A stretch of DNA of 47,950 bases from an uncultured Lachnobacterium sp. (GCA_900543445.1 UQRC01000020.1:1-47950), one strand, 5' to 3'; shown: positions 34,982-43,338, counted from the first letter of the stretch. Notes: generated by a model not told the origin, from the sequence alone. Program-made: numbers and translations.

Positions 34982-35410
34982 TCACTCAGCCTCTGTTGCA
35001 GGCGCAGCTTCTGTCCCGTTTTCCGTCGATTCCGTACTTTCCGTGGACTCTTCCGGTGCCATTGCCATCATCAGTTCTTTCGGCGTCATCGACGTATTGA
35101 GTGTGTACACTCCCGGCTGAATACTGTGACTGTACGCAGACAGTTTCAGCTGCAGATAGAAAAGCTTACTGTCACGAACTAAGCCTTTTTCCTCAAGCAT
35201 CTGTGCTATCTGGCGGTTGGACATATCAGGCTTTACCTGCACGAGAACGTCTTCTCCCGGTGCCTCATCCACTGCAGTCTCCGTAAAAAGGCGATATCCG
35301 TACTCATATCCTGTCTTGCTCAGATGAATCGTCGCATAAACAATGAGCAGGAGTACCATCACTAAAAATGCAATTTTGATAAAGGAAAATAAAGCCTTAT
35401 TTATGTTCAT
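34982..35410 (-). CDS. Short MltG/YceG-like membrane protein without the catalytic part
   Basis: The protein has 142 residues. A transmembrane helix at about residues 10-30 is followed by an outside segment whose VLVQVKPDMSNRQIAQMLEEKGLVRDSKLF and PGVYTLNTSMTPKELMMAM match the start (LysM-like part) of MltG endolytic transglycosylases. The catalytic YceG region (~200 residues, with the essential Glu) is absent, and the protein ends in a low-complexity Ser-Thr-Glu tail. A GTG start at 35429 exists, but AGGAG seven bases before ATG 35410 fits better. It occupies the place of yrrL in the Bacillus yrrK-yrzB-yrrL-yrrM series. It is probably a regulator or partner of a full MltG elsewhere rather than an enzyme. 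Confidence 0.82.
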   Translation of the reverse strand: MNINKALFSFIKIAFLVMVLLLIVYATIHLSKTGYEYGYRLFTETAVDEAPGEDVLVQVKPDMSNRQIAQMLEEKGLVRDSKLFYLQLKLSAYSHSIQPGVYTLNTSMTPKELMMAMAPEESTESTESTENGTEAAPATEAE

Positions 35411-35439
35411 ACCAGCACTCCTATCCTGCACTTTTGTTC

Positions 35440-37113
35440 TTATACTTCCATAATGATCGGCATGATCATCGGACGTCTCTTCGTCTCTTTCCAGACGAAA
35501 TCACCCAAAGCGTCCTTAACCTCATTCTTGATCTTGCCCCAATCCGTGATATTGTGATCCATACAATATTCCATGGTACGGTCAAGTACCGTCTTTGCCT
35601 CATCCATAAGACATTCTGAATTACGAACATATACGAAACCTCGGGATACGATATCCGGTCCCGCAAGCACCTGTCCGCTTCCGGATTCCAATGTCATAAC
35701 AACGATAATGATTCCATCTTCAGCCAGACGCTGACGATCACGAAGAACAATGTTGCCGACATCACCGACACCGAGTCCGTCAACCATAACGTTGCCAACC
35801 TGCACATGTCCGGTCACATCTGCACCGTTCTCATCAATTTCCAGCACATCTCCAGATGAGAGAATCTTGATGTGATCATGATCATAACCAAGTTCCTCCG
35901 CAATCTTTGCCTGTGCTACAAGGTGCTTATACTCACCATGGACAGGGATCGAATATTTCGGATTCACCAGAGAATAGATCAGCTTGATATCCTCTCTGCA
36001 CGCATGTCCCGATACATGAACATCCTCAAAGATGACATCTGCACCCTTGCGCATCAGATCATTGATGACACCGGTAACCGATTTCTCGTTACCAGGAATC
36101 GGGTGAGAACTGAACACGATCGTATCGTTCGGCTTAATGGTTACCTTACGGTGTGTACCGGATGCCATACGGGATAATGCAGCCATAGACTCTCCCTGGC
36201 TTCCCGTTGTGATGATGACCGTCTGCTCATCCGGATAATTTTTCAGCTGATCCGCATCGATCAGAATATTGTCCGGCAGGGACAGATAACCAAGCTCCGA
36301 AGCGATGGAAATGATGTTGACCATACTTCTTCCCTCGATGGCAACCTTGCGGCCGAATTTGTCCGCAGAGTTGATGATCTGCTGTACACGGTCTACATTC
36401 GATGCAAATGTAGCAATGATAATTCTTGTATTTTTATGCTCGGCAAAAATATTATCGAGAGTCTTTCCTACGGATTTCTCAGACTTGGTAAAGCCCGGGC
36501 GTTCTGCATTCGTACTGTCACAAAGAAGTGCAAGCACGCCTTTTTTACCGATCTCACCGAATCTCTGTAAGTCGATGGCATCACCGAATACCGGTGTATA
36601 ATCCACCTTAAAATCCCCTGTATGAACCACGATACCTGCCGGTGAGTAGATGGCAAGTGCTGCCGCATCCTGGATACTGTGGTTCGTCTTGATAAATTCT
36701 ACACGGAAACAACCAAGATTAATATGCTGTCCGTATTTTACGACCTTACGCTTTGTCTTCTTAAGGAGATCATGCTCCTCAAGCTTATGCTCAATGATTG
36801 CTGTCGTCAGTTTTGTCGCATAGATCGGTACATTGATCTCGCGAAGCACATAAGGGATCGCTCCGATATGATCCTCATGGGCATGTGTGATAAAAAAGCC
36901 TTTGACCTTGTCAATATTGTCCTTCAGATAAGTCACATCCGGGATGACAAGATCGACTCCGTACATATCATCCTCCGGGAATGACAGACCGCAGTCCACA
37001 ACAATAATACTGTCTTCATACTCAAAGGCAGTAATATTCATACCAATCTGCTCCAGACCACCCAAAGGTATGATCTTGAGCTTGCTGCTATTAAGTTTTT
37101 CCTGTTTCTTCAT
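35440..37113 (-). CDS. Ribonuclease J
   Basis: Metallo-beta-lactamase/beta-CASP RNase with 5'-exonuclease and endonuclease activity, central to mRNA decay and rRNA processing in Firmicutes. The 557 residues are typical. The zinc motif THAHEDHIGA is at about residues 73-82, then VHTGDFK, the beta-CASP core (TNAERPGFTKSE, FSSHPIPGNE, HVSGHA, IPVHGE), and the C-terminal domain. It lies between the DUF1292 and mltG-like genes, 29 bases from each, in one transcript. Whether it is J1 or J2 cannot be decided from one copy. Confidence 0.96.
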   Translation of the reverse strand: MKKQEKLNSSKLKIIPLGGLEQIGMNITAFEYEDSIIVVDCGLSFPEDDMYGVDLVIPDVTYLKDNIDKVKGFFITHAHEDHIGAIPYVLREINVPIYATKLTTAIIEHKLEEHDLLKKTKRKVVKYGQHINLGCFRVEFIKTNHSIQDAAALAIYSPAGIVVHTGDFKVDYTPVFGDAIDLQRFGEIGKKGVLALLCDSTNAERPGFTKSEKSVGKTLDNIFAEHKNTRIIIATFASNVDRVQQIINSADKFGRKVAIEGRSMVNIISIASELGYLSLPDNILIDADQLKNYPDEQTVIITTGSQGESMAALSRMASGTHRKVTIKPNDTIVFSSHPIPGNEKSVTGVINDLMRKGADVIFEDVHVSGHACREDIKLIYSLVNPKYSIPVHGEYKHLVAQAKIAEELGYDHDHIKILSSGDVLEIDENGADVTGHVQVGNVMVDGLGVGDVGNIVLRDRQRLAEDGIIIVVMTLESGSGQVLAGPDIVSRGFVYVRNSECLMDEAKTVLDRTMEYCMDHNITDWGKIKNEVKDALGDFVWKETKRRPMIMPIIMEV

Positions 37114-37142
37114 ATTACCTCCAAAAAATAATTCCGCTCGTA

Positions 37143-37406
37143 TTAATATAAAAGCTCTGTTTCTTCATCCGCAAGTTCAGCAAACACTTTCGCGATAGCT
37201 GCAAACTCCGTATCGTCGTCCACCATCTCGTAAAGTACTTCCTCATCCTGTGTCTTTAATTCTTTTAAAATATATGCTTCACTGTCTCCGGTCTCATTAC
37301 CGTCCGAGACAAGTAAATACTTGATTCCGTTGAGCTGAGTCTCTTCCTCAACTGCAAATTCCACCACTTCTTCAGTCTGTGGGTCTGTAAATTTAATTTT
37401 CTCCAT
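37143..37406 (-). CDS. DUF1292 protein (YrzB-like)
   Basis: An 87-residue acidic protein of unknown function, widely found after ruvX in Firmicutes. It begins MEKIKFTDPQTEEVVEFAVE and carries the family's YLLVSDGNETGDSEAYILK. The ATG at 37406 has AGGG eight bases upstream; two upstream ATGs (37412 and further) are less well placed. It lies in the ireB-ruvX-DUF1292-RNase J-mltG-like series. Confidence 0.88.
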   Translation of the reverse strand: MEKIKFTDPQTEEVVEFAVEEETQLNGIKYLLVSDGNETGDSEAYILKELKTQDEEVLYEMVDDDTEFAAIAKVFAELADEETELLY

Positions 37407-37419
37407 ATTCATTTCCCTA

Positions 37420-37872
37420 CTAAGTCTCATCCGCAGACAATTCCTGGGGATGGTTCGATAAATAATCCAGATATCCCTGCAAAATGAAAATTGCAGCGAT
37501 CTCATCTACATATTCCTTGCGGTTCTCACGTCTGATTCCCATCTCCATCATGGAGTTGTCGGCCGCAACCGTTGTCAGACGCTCATCCCACAAAATAACA
37601 GGAAGATTGCAACGCTTTTCAAGGAGTTCCTTGAACTCCTTCGTTTTCTCGCAGCGATCTCCTTCTGTATTGTTCATATTTTTAGGGTAGCCAAGTACGA
37701 TTCTCTCCACGCCGTACTCGCCTACCAGTTCATCGATTCTAGCCAGTGTCTGTCGCAGCTTCGATGGTGATTTTCTTCTGATGATCTCCACGCCCTGTGC
37801 CGTAATCAGAAGTTCATCACTGACGGCAACACCCACTGTCTTTGAACCAAAATCCAATCCTAAAATCCGCAT
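37420..37872 (-). CDS. ruvX: RuvX/YqgF pre-16S rRNA nuclease
   Basis: A 150-residue RNase H-fold nuclease for 16S rRNA 5'-end maturation. [16 protein letters not shown] has the catalytic first Asp; [22 protein letters not shown] and the C-terminal [14 protein letters not shown] complete the active-site acids. It lies 18 bases after ireB and 13 before the DUF1292 gene. Confidence 0.95.
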   Translation of the reverse strand: MRILGLDFGSKTVGVAVSDELLITAQGVEIIRRKSPSKLRQTLARIDELVGEYGVERIVLGYPKNMNNTEGDRCEKTKEFKELLEKRCNLPVILWDERLTTVAADNSMMEMGIRRENRKEYVDEIAAIFILQGYLDYLSNHPQELSADET

Positions 37873-37889
37873 AATTCTCCCGTGCCGGA

Positions 37890-38153
37890 TTAGTTCCAGG
37901 AATTATTCTTAATATAAGCCCGTAACACTTCCTCTACAAGCTCGTCCCTCTCCACTTTCATGATCAGACTTCTCGCATTATTATGACTCGTAATATATGT
38001 CGGGTCTCCGGACATAATGTATCCGACAATCTGATTCACAGGATTGTATCCCTTCTCGCTCAATGCGCGAAATACAATCTCAAGAACATCCTTAACCTGT
38101 AACTCCGGTTCCTTTTGTACTGTAAAAAATTGTGTATTATTTAAGTTCTCCAT
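37890..38153 (-). CDS. ireB: IreB regulatory phosphoprotein (UPF0297)
   Basis: An 87-residue protein matching the IreB/YrzL family: [22 protein letters not shown] and [21 protein letters not shown]. In Enterococcus IreB is phosphorylated by the kinase IreK and modulates cell-wall stress resistance. It is the first gene of the operon, with a promoter 50-80 bases upstream; AGGGG precedes the ATG. Confidence 0.95.
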   Translation of the reverse strand: MENLNNTQFFTVQKEPELQVKDVLEIVFRALSEKGYNPVNQIVGYIMSGDPTYITSHNNARSLIMKVERDELVEEVLRAYIKNNSWN

Positions 38154-38203
38154 ATCTGCCGCCCCTGTTCTTGTTTTATTTTACAACAAGCCCTGTTCTA
38201 TCT

Positions 38204-38232
38204 ATTGTAAACGAAATTGCATTAAAATACAA
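38204..38232 (-). promoter_or_regulatory. Promoter of the ireB-ruvX operon
   Basis: TTGTAT (38232-38227), 17 bases, TACAAT (38209-38204) on the minus strand, close after the mtaB stop. I see no terminator between mtaB and this promoter, so readthrough is likely. Confidence 0.75.
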
Positions 38233-38238
38233 CCGTTA

Positions 38239-39591
38239 TTACTCCATATAATAAATCTCATCGGTCAAAGCGTGATCAATCCTGCCCCTTCGCATCACAT
38301 TTTCAAGGCTTTCTTCCGACTCTGTCGCAACCTTGACGTATTCCTTCGTATAACCGACATACATCGTTTTTCCATTGATTTCCGCCGGCTCCTCAAAAAG
38401 CACTTCCTCTTCTCTTCCGAGATAGTAGCTTCTGAATTCATTTGACATCCGTTCGGACAATGCGATCAGCTCGGCGCTCCGCTTCGTCTTAATCTCTTCC
38501 GGCACTTGATTCTCCATGACTGCCGCACGCGTTCCCTGACGCTTCGAATACTTAAAGATGTGCATTTCATAGAAATGAATCTTCTCTAAGAATGCTTTTG
38601 TCGTCTCAAACTCTTCTTCGGTCTCTCCCGGGAAGCCCACAATCACATCCGTTGTGATCGCCGGATGCGTAAAATACTTTCGAAGCAGTCTGCATCCCTC
38701 TTCATACTGTGCCGCAGTATATTTGCGGTTCATACGCTTTAAGGTTGCATCACAACCGCTCTGCAGTGACAGATGAAAATGCGGACAGATTTTCTCCAAG
38801 GAAGAAAGTTCTCTTGCGAATTCTTCGGTCACAATCTGAGGTTCCAGGGAACCCAGACGTATCCGACGGATTCCGTCGATCTTGTGAATCTCCTGGATCA
38901 GATGAAGCAGACTTTCCTCACAGTCCACGCCGTAAGAACTCAGATGGATTCCAGCCAGTGCCACTTCCTGATAGCCCATCTTCGCAAGACCTCTGATCTC
39001 TTTCAGCACACTTTCAATATTTCGGCTTCTGACCCTTCCTCTCGCATACGGGATAATACAGTAGCTGCAGAACTGATTACATCCATCCTGCACCTTCACA
39101 AATGCACGCGTGTGCTCTGCAGTCTTCGTCAGAGACATCTCCTCAAAACACTGCGGCTCATGGTTGATATCCACCACGGCCTCGACTTTGTTCTGATGAT
39201 TCGTATCTGATTCTTTCTGTGCATTTTCCGCATTCGCTTCTTCACGTTCCGCAAAAAATTCGTCCAGACGGTGTACCAGCTCATTTTTCTGGTTATTGCC
39301 GATCAGAATATCGATTGCAAGATCCTGCTTTGCCTCCTCTTCCTTTGTCTGCACGTAGCATCCCGCTGCAACAACCGCGGCATCCGGGTTCATTTTCTTC
39401 GCACGATGCAGCATCTGGCGAGACTTGCGATCCGCCATATTGGTAACGGAACAGGTATTGATCACATAGACATCCGCCTTCTCATGGAATGAGACGATCT
39501 CATATCCTGCCTCCTCAAGCAACTGCTGCATTGCTTCGGTCTCATATGCATTTACTTTACAGCCCAGATTGTGTAATGCTGCTTTTTTCAT
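38239..39591 (-). CDS. mtaB: tRNA t6A37 methylthiotransferase MtaB
   Basis: Radical-SAM enzyme adding the methylthio group to t6A37 of ANN-reading tRNAs. It has 450 residues: the N-terminal MTTase domain with its three Cys (LGCKVN, NTCSVTN, AGCY), the radical-SAM CxxxCxxC in DGCNQFCSYCIIPYARG, and the TRAM domain at the C-terminus. The longer reading to 39738 is not used: GAGGAG five bases before ATG 39591 and the family start MKKAALHNLGCKVN decide it. It is divergent to the HPr-like gene. Confidence 0.96.
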   Translation of the reverse strand: MKKAALHNLGCKVNAYETEAMQQLLEEAGYEIVSFHEKADVYVINTCSVTNMADRKSRQMLHRAKKMNPDAAVVAAGCYVQTKEEEAKQDLAIDILIGNNQKNELVHRLDEFFAEREEANAENAQKESDTNHQNKVEAVVDINHEPQCFEEMSLTKTAEHTRAFVKVQDGCNQFCSYCIIPYARGRVRSRNIESVLKEIRGLAKMGYQEVALAGIHLSSYGVDCEESLLHLIQEIHKIDGIRRIRLGSLEPQIVTEEFARELSSLEKICPHFHLSLQSGCDATLKRMNRKYTAAQYEEGCRLLRKYFTHPAITTDVIVGFPGETEEEFETTKAFLEKIHFYEMHIFKYSKRQGTRAAVMENQVPEEIKTKRSAELIALSERMSNEFRSYYLGREEEVLFEEPAEINGKTMYVGYTKEYVKVATESEESLENVMRRGRIDHALTDEIYYME

Positions 39592-39610
39592 TTTTTCTCC
39601 TCTAATACAA

Positions 39611-39639
39611 TTGACTTTTCCAATAAAAACCTTTACTAT
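39611..39639 (+). promoter_or_regulatory. Promoter of the HPr-like gene
   Basis: TTGACT (39611-39616), exactly 17 bases, TACTAT (39634-39639). The start should lie near 39646, inside the palindrome at 39633-39655, ~34 bases before the ATG. Confidence 0.78.
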
Positions 39640-39655
39640 CAATAGTAGATAGTAA
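39633..39655. promoter_or_regulatory. Palindrome over the -10 and start of the HPr-like promoter
   Basis: TTACTATC, seven bases, GATAGTAA: a perfect 8-base inverted repeat with 7-base spacer that covers the -10 box and the likely start. Operator of an unknown repressor is the simplest reading; a 5' mRNA hairpin is the alternative. Confidence 0.5.
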
Positions 39656-39679
39656 TAGCTAAGTAAGGAGGTTTTCATT

Positions 39680-39913
39680 ATGAAAACAGTACAGATTTCA
39701 TTAAACTCAATTGGAAAAGTAAAGTCATTTGTTAACACGATTTCTCAGTTCGATTACGACTTTGATTTAATCTCCGGAAGATACGTTATCGATGCTAAAT
39801 CTATCATGGGTATCTTCAGTCTCGATTTATCTAAGCCGATCGATCTTGCTATCCACACCGAGACAAACCTTGATGAGATCCTTGAGGCATTAAAGCCATA
39901 CATCATCGGATAA
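39680..39913 (+). CDS. HPr-like protein lacking the catalytic histidine
   Basis: The 77 residues have the HPr secondary-structure pattern. The region of the regulatory serine is strongly kept (DAKSIMGIFSLDL, Ser at about residue 41, corresponding to HPr Ser46), but the GLHTRPA-like active loop is replaced by SIGKVKSFV, and the only His lies near residue 59. By analogy with Bacillus Crh, such a protein could be phosphorylated by HPr kinase and act in carbon regulation, but not carry PTS phosphate. A single-gene unit with strong AAGGAGG site, promoter, palindrome and terminator. Confidence 0.85.
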   Translation: MKTVQISLNSIGKVKSFVNTISQFDYDFDLISGRYVIDAKSIMGIFSLDLSKPIDLAIHTETNLDEILEALKPYIIG

Positions 39914-39941
39914 TCGGTATCGACAACAAATAAAAAGTTTT

Positions 39942-39979
39942 GAAAGTCCTGCAAGCAAGCTTGCAGGACTTTTTCTTTT
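39942..39979. terminator. Bidirectional terminator between the HPr-like gene and thiI
   Basis: AAAGTCCTGCAAG / CTTGCAGGACTTT form a near-perfect 13-base stem with a short loop, followed by T-rich sequence on the plus strand. It ends directly at the thiI stop (39980), so it serves convergent thiI too. Confidence 0.92.
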
Positions 39980-41158
39980 TTAAGAAATCATAATTGTCTC
40001 GGTTGTCTCAATTGCGGTCTGCATCAGTTCATCAATCTTCTCGTCAAGCTTGCGCTCCGATCTCTTGATAATGTTCAGATTCGGCTTCGTTACCGGATGC
40101 TTTGCAACAAAGATCGTACAGCAATCCTCATATGGCAAGATGGATGTCTCATACGTATCAATCTTCTCTGCAATTGATACGATATCCTGCTTATCCATCG
40201 CAATCAGCGGACGATAAACCGGCATCTCGCACACTTCGTTGGTGACTGCAAGTGACTGCATGGTCTGGCTTGCTACCTGTCCGATACTCTCACCGGTGAT
40301 CATACCAAGACACTTACCCTCTTTTGCAAAATGCTCTGCAATCTTCATCATATAACGGCGCATGATGATCGTTAACTCCTCATGCGGACATTTCTCATAA
40401 ATATATAACTGGATATCCGTAAAGTTTACCACACGAAGACGGATCGATCCTGAATATTTTGCAACTTTCTTTGCCAGATCAATAACCTTCTGCTTTGCAC
40501 GCTCGCTGGTATATGGCGGTGCGTGGAAGTAAGTTGCCTCAAGCGTAACACCACGCTTTGCGATCATGTATCCCGCTACCGGCGAGTCGATTCCACCCGA
40601 CAGAAGAAGCATCGCACGTCCGGCAGTACCAAGCGGCATACCACCCGGTCCCGGAATCTCTGTCGAGTAAATATTGATCATCGGACGAATCTCCACATGA
40701 ATCATCACCTGCGGATGATGTACATCTACCTTTGTCTCCGGAAATGCCTCAAGAATTTTCTCACCGACTGCCGCATTGATCTCCATCGAAGTCATCGGAT
40801 AATTCTTTCTCGCACGTCTTGCATCGACCTTAAATGTGAAATTCTTGTCCGGATAAGCAGCATCCACATGCGCGATCACGTCAGCTGCCAGCTGATCAAA
40901 TCCCTGATCCTCTACTAAAACAACCGGACAGATTCCGACGATACCGAACACCCTCTGCAGTGCCTCAACCGTCTCATCATAATCGTACTCTCCGTCTGTC
41001 TCCACATAGACACGTCCGTTTTCCTTGCGCACGGTAAAGTTGCCGTCCACATTTTCAAGCTGATATTCAATATTGTGTACCAGTGCATCTTCAAACAGGT
41101 AACGGTTCTTACCCTTGATCGCAATCTCTGCGTACTTGATCAAAAAAGCTTTATACAT
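39980..41158 (-). CDS. thiI: tRNA 4-thiouridine synthase ThiI
   Basis: Sulfur transfer to uridine-8 of tRNA and, in some species, to ThiS for thiamine. The 392 residues have a NFLD/THUMP domain (~1-165) and the PP-loop LLLSGGIDSPVAGY (about residues 183-196) with HAPPYTSERAKQKV. As in most Firmicutes there is no rhodanese domain, so sulfur probably comes directly from the upstream cysteine desulfurase, which lies 10 bases away in the same transcript. Confidence 0.96.
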   Translation of the reverse strand: MYKAFLIKYAEIAIKGKNRYLFEDALVHNIEYQLENVDGNFTVRKENGRVYVETDGEYDYDETVEALQRVFGIVGICPVVLVEDQGFDQLAADVIAHVDAAYPDKNFTFKVDARRARKNYPMTSMEINAAVGEKILEAFPETKVDVHHPQVMIHVEIRPMINIYSTEIPGPGGMPLGTAGRAMLLLSGGIDSPVAGYMIAKRGVTLEATYFHAPPYTSERAKQKVIDLAKKVAKYSGSIRLRVVNFTDIQLYIYEKCPHEELTIIMRRYMMKIAEHFAKEGKCLGMITGESIGQVASQTMQSLAVTNEVCEMPVYRPLIAMDKQDIVSIAEKIDTYETSILPYEDCCTIFVAKHPVTKPNLNIIKRSERKLDEKIDELMQTAIETTETIMIS

Positions 41159-41168
41159 AGTATTCTCC

Positions 41169-42323
41169 TTAATGTCTTGTATATTTCTGTAACATCGGAA
41201 TCATCTGCTTCATCGCTTCCAATGCATAATCAATTTCTTCGATTGTTGTGTCCACGCAAAAGCTGAACCGGATCGTCGAATCCAGTAGTGCAGGCTTAAG
41301 CCCAATGCTTTTTAAGGTGTGACTGACAGACGGCTTGTTCGATGAACAGGCACTTCCCGCCGACACATAGATTTCCTTGTCCTCTAATGCATGTAACAAT
41401 ACTTCCGCACGCACGCCATCCACACTGACACTGACAATATGCGGTGCATTCTCTCTCGTCAATTTTCCGTTGATACTGACACCGGATATCTGACTCGCCT
41501 GCTCGATGAAATGTTCACGAAGTGCATACATACGATCGATCTTCGCATCAAAATCCTCATAGATCTGCTCCGCCGCCACGCCAAGTCCTGCGATTGCAGG
41601 AACATTCTCCGTACCGGAACGCATGCCTTTCTGTTGTCCACCACCGTTGATCAGCGGATGCATTTTCGTCTTATCCTTGATATAGAGAAAGCCGCTTCCC
41701 TTCGGTCCGTGGATCTTATGTCCGCTGACGCTCAAGAGATCAATATGCATCTTTGATGGGAAAATGCGCATTTTCCCGTAAGCCTGTATCGCGTCCACAT
41801 GAAAAAGCGTGTTTGGATTCATCTTTTTAATGAGCGCCCCGGCTTCCGCGATCGGCTCCACCGCGCCAATCTCATTATTCACCATCATCAGGGATACAAG
41901 AATCGTATCCGGACGGATTGCGTTCTGCAAATCCTCCAGCGAGATGACACCGTCATGATCAACCGGAAGATAGGTCACTTCATAGCCATGTTCTTCCAGA
42001 TATGCCATCGTTGCCGATACCGATGGGTGCTCAATCGATGTCGTGATCACGTGCATACCGCTTCGCTTGTTCGCCTCAGCCACTCCGATGATTGCAAGAT
42101 TGTTGGATTCCGTACCACCTGAGGTAAAACAGATTTCCTTCTCCTGCACTTTGAGTGTACGCGCAATCTTTCTACGTGCATCATTCATATAGTTTTCGGC
42201 GATCACGCCCTTGTTATGCATCGACGAAGGATTACCGAAATCCTCTGTCAGTAATTTCATCATAAGATCCGCCGCATCCTGGCTGCACCTGGTTGTAGCA
42301 GAATTATCTAAATAAGCTTCCAT
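41169..42323 (-). CDS. Cysteine desulfurase (NifS/IscS type, ThiI partner)
   Basis: A 384-residue PLP enzyme providing sulfur from cysteine. It begins EAYLDNSATTRCS; GGTESNNLAI, the PLP Asp/His region (FHVDAIQAYGKMRI), the PLP-lysine SGHKIHGPKGSGFLY, and the reactive-Cys loop SAGSACSSNKPSVSH are all present. Reading further up to 42368 is possible, but AGAGGAC before ATG 42323 sets the start. Operon with thiI; a supply for s4U is inferred from this. Confidence 0.95.
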   Translation of the reverse strand: MEAYLDNSATTRCSQDAADLMMKLLTEDFGNPSSMHNKGVIAENYMNDARRKIARTLKVQEKEICFTSGGTESNNLAIIGVAEANKRSGMHVITTSIEHPSVSATMAYLEEHGYEVTYLPVDHDGVISLEDLQNAIRPDTILVSLMMVNNEIGAVEPIAEAGALIKKMNPNTLFHVDAIQAYGKMRIFPSKMHIDLLSVSGHKIHGPKGSGFLYIKDKTKMHPLINGGGQQKGMRSGTENVPAIAGLGVAAEQIYEDFDAKIDRMYALREHFIEQASQISGVSINGKLTRENAPHIVSVSVDGVRAEVLLHALEDKEIYVSAGSACSSNKPSVSHTLKSIGLKPALLDSTIRFSFCVDTTIEEIDYALEAMKQMIPMLQKYTRH

Positions 42324-42348
42324 TTTGTCCTCTTTTTGCTGATTTCTA

Positions 42349-42354
42349 AGTATA
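42349..42354 (-). promoter_or_regulatory. Candidate extended -10 promoter of the desulfurase-thiI operon
   Basis: TGATATACT on the minus strand (TATACT at 42354-42349), ~25 bases before the ATG. There is no good -35 at 17 bases; the sequence there belongs to the flank of the palindromic element at 42373. Confidence 0.4.
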
Positions 42355-42372
42355 TCATAATGTAACACTCAA

Positions 42373-42566
42373 CGTCCTACCTTTATTCGCAAAACCGCAC
42401 GATGTTCTTTCAACAAATCGTACATCACAGTTTCATCTTTCATCGTGCTTTCTCGCAACTTCGTTGCTAATTTTGCTCAAATGTAGGACGGTGGCTCTAT
42501 TCGAGCCACTTACACAAAATGAAAATTTCCACTTACATGCAAGCATGACGTGTCACTTTTCATTTT
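42373..42566 (-). ncRNA. Unidentified palindrome-rich element, RNA-like three-way junction
   Basis: On the minus strand, in order: a 10-base AT-rich stem AAAATGAAAA/TTTTCATTTT (42566-42516) with CATGC/GCATG inside; a 7-base stem GTGGCTC/GAGCCAC (42509-42491); then an outer stem CGTCCTAC/GTAGGACG (42490-42483 with 42380-42373) enclosing two hairpins, GCAAC/GTTGC (42467-42455) and GCACGATG/CATCGTGC (42448-42397). That is a nested fold of ~118 bases. Two small reading frames (37 and 24 codons) overlap it but break in the middle. It is not a known RNA to me; it could be a non-coding RNA, a mobile repeat, or a degraded gene. Confidence 0.5.
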
Positions 42567-42586
42567 ATGTATCGTGTTCCAAATAG

Positions 42587-43321
42587 TCACACGTCAAGTG
42601 TATATATTAACATAGAAAGTGTAGCAAGTCCAGCTGTCTCCGTGCGAAGGATCCTTCTTCCGAGCGAGATCCGGTGCATCGTTCCATCCACCTCTGCGAT
42701 CTCCTCCGGTGAAAAACCACCCTCCGGTCCAATCATCACGCCGATCGTGGCTCCATCCGGGATACCCTGCATAATTTCTCTGGTTGCCTGCAATCCGCGT
42801 TCATTCTCATATGGCACTAAGGTAATATCCAGAATCTTAGCCTGACGCACCGCTTCCTTCCAGCTTACCGGCATCTTTACTTCCGGGATTACTGTTCGCT
42901 TTGACTGCTTCGCTGCGCTCTCTGCGATTGCCTGCCAGCGATTCACTTTATTTGCCGCCTTCTTCTCATCCAGCTTGACCACACAGTTTTTCATGGCAAC
43001 CGGAATGATTGTATTTACGCCAAGCTCTACACTTTTTTGTATGATCAGCTCCATCTTGTCTCCCTTCGGGAGGCCCTGAAACAGATACACCTTGTGTGCA
43101 AACTCTGTGCCCTGCTCATCCACCGCATCAATTTTCATCCACACTTCATCCTGCGAGAGTTCTTCCACATGACAAAAGTAGGCGCGCTCCGCAGAGTCGC
43201 TGACACGCACCTTTTCTCCCGGCTTCATACGAAGGACATTGACGATATGGTTGACATCCTCTCCAATGACCACAATGCGATCATTCTGTACCTGATTCTC
43301 TTCTACAAAAAACTGATACAT
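42587..43321 (-). CDS. rsmE: 16S rRNA m3U1498 methyltransferase RsmE
   Basis: SPOUT-fold methyltransferase of 244 residues: an N-terminal PUA-like part (MYQFFVEENQ; HIVNVLRMKPGEKV), QKSVELGVNTIIPV, and the knot motifs GVMIGPEGGFSPEEI (SAM-binding) and SLGRRILRTETAGLA. It lies 17 bases after prmA, the usual prmA-rsmE pair. Confidence 0.96.
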   Translation of the reverse strand: MYQFFVEENQVQNDRIVVIGEDVNHIVNVLRMKPGEKVRVSDSAERAYFCHVEELSQDEVWMKIDAVDEQGTEFAHKVYLFQGLPKGDKMELIIQKSVELGVNTIIPVAMKNCVVKLDEKKAANKVNRWQAIAESAAKQSKRTVIPEVKMPVSWKEAVRQAKILDITLVPYENERGLQATREIMQGIPDGATIGVMIGPEGGFSPEEIAEVDGTMHRISLGRRILRTETAGLATLSMLIYTLDV

Positions 43322-43338
43322 CGTTTCTCTCCGTTATC

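Noticed and set aside
34982..35040. Ser-Thr-Glu repeat at the end of the MltG-like gene as a tandem-repeat locus
   Set aside because: Only about three imperfect units in a low-complexity tail; ordinary slippage-prone sequence.
42428..42540. Small minus-strand frames of 37 and 24 codons in the desulfurase upstream region
   Set aside because: Both overlap the palindromic stems, lack proper ribosome sites and stop within each other's region; more likely RNA or repeat than genes.
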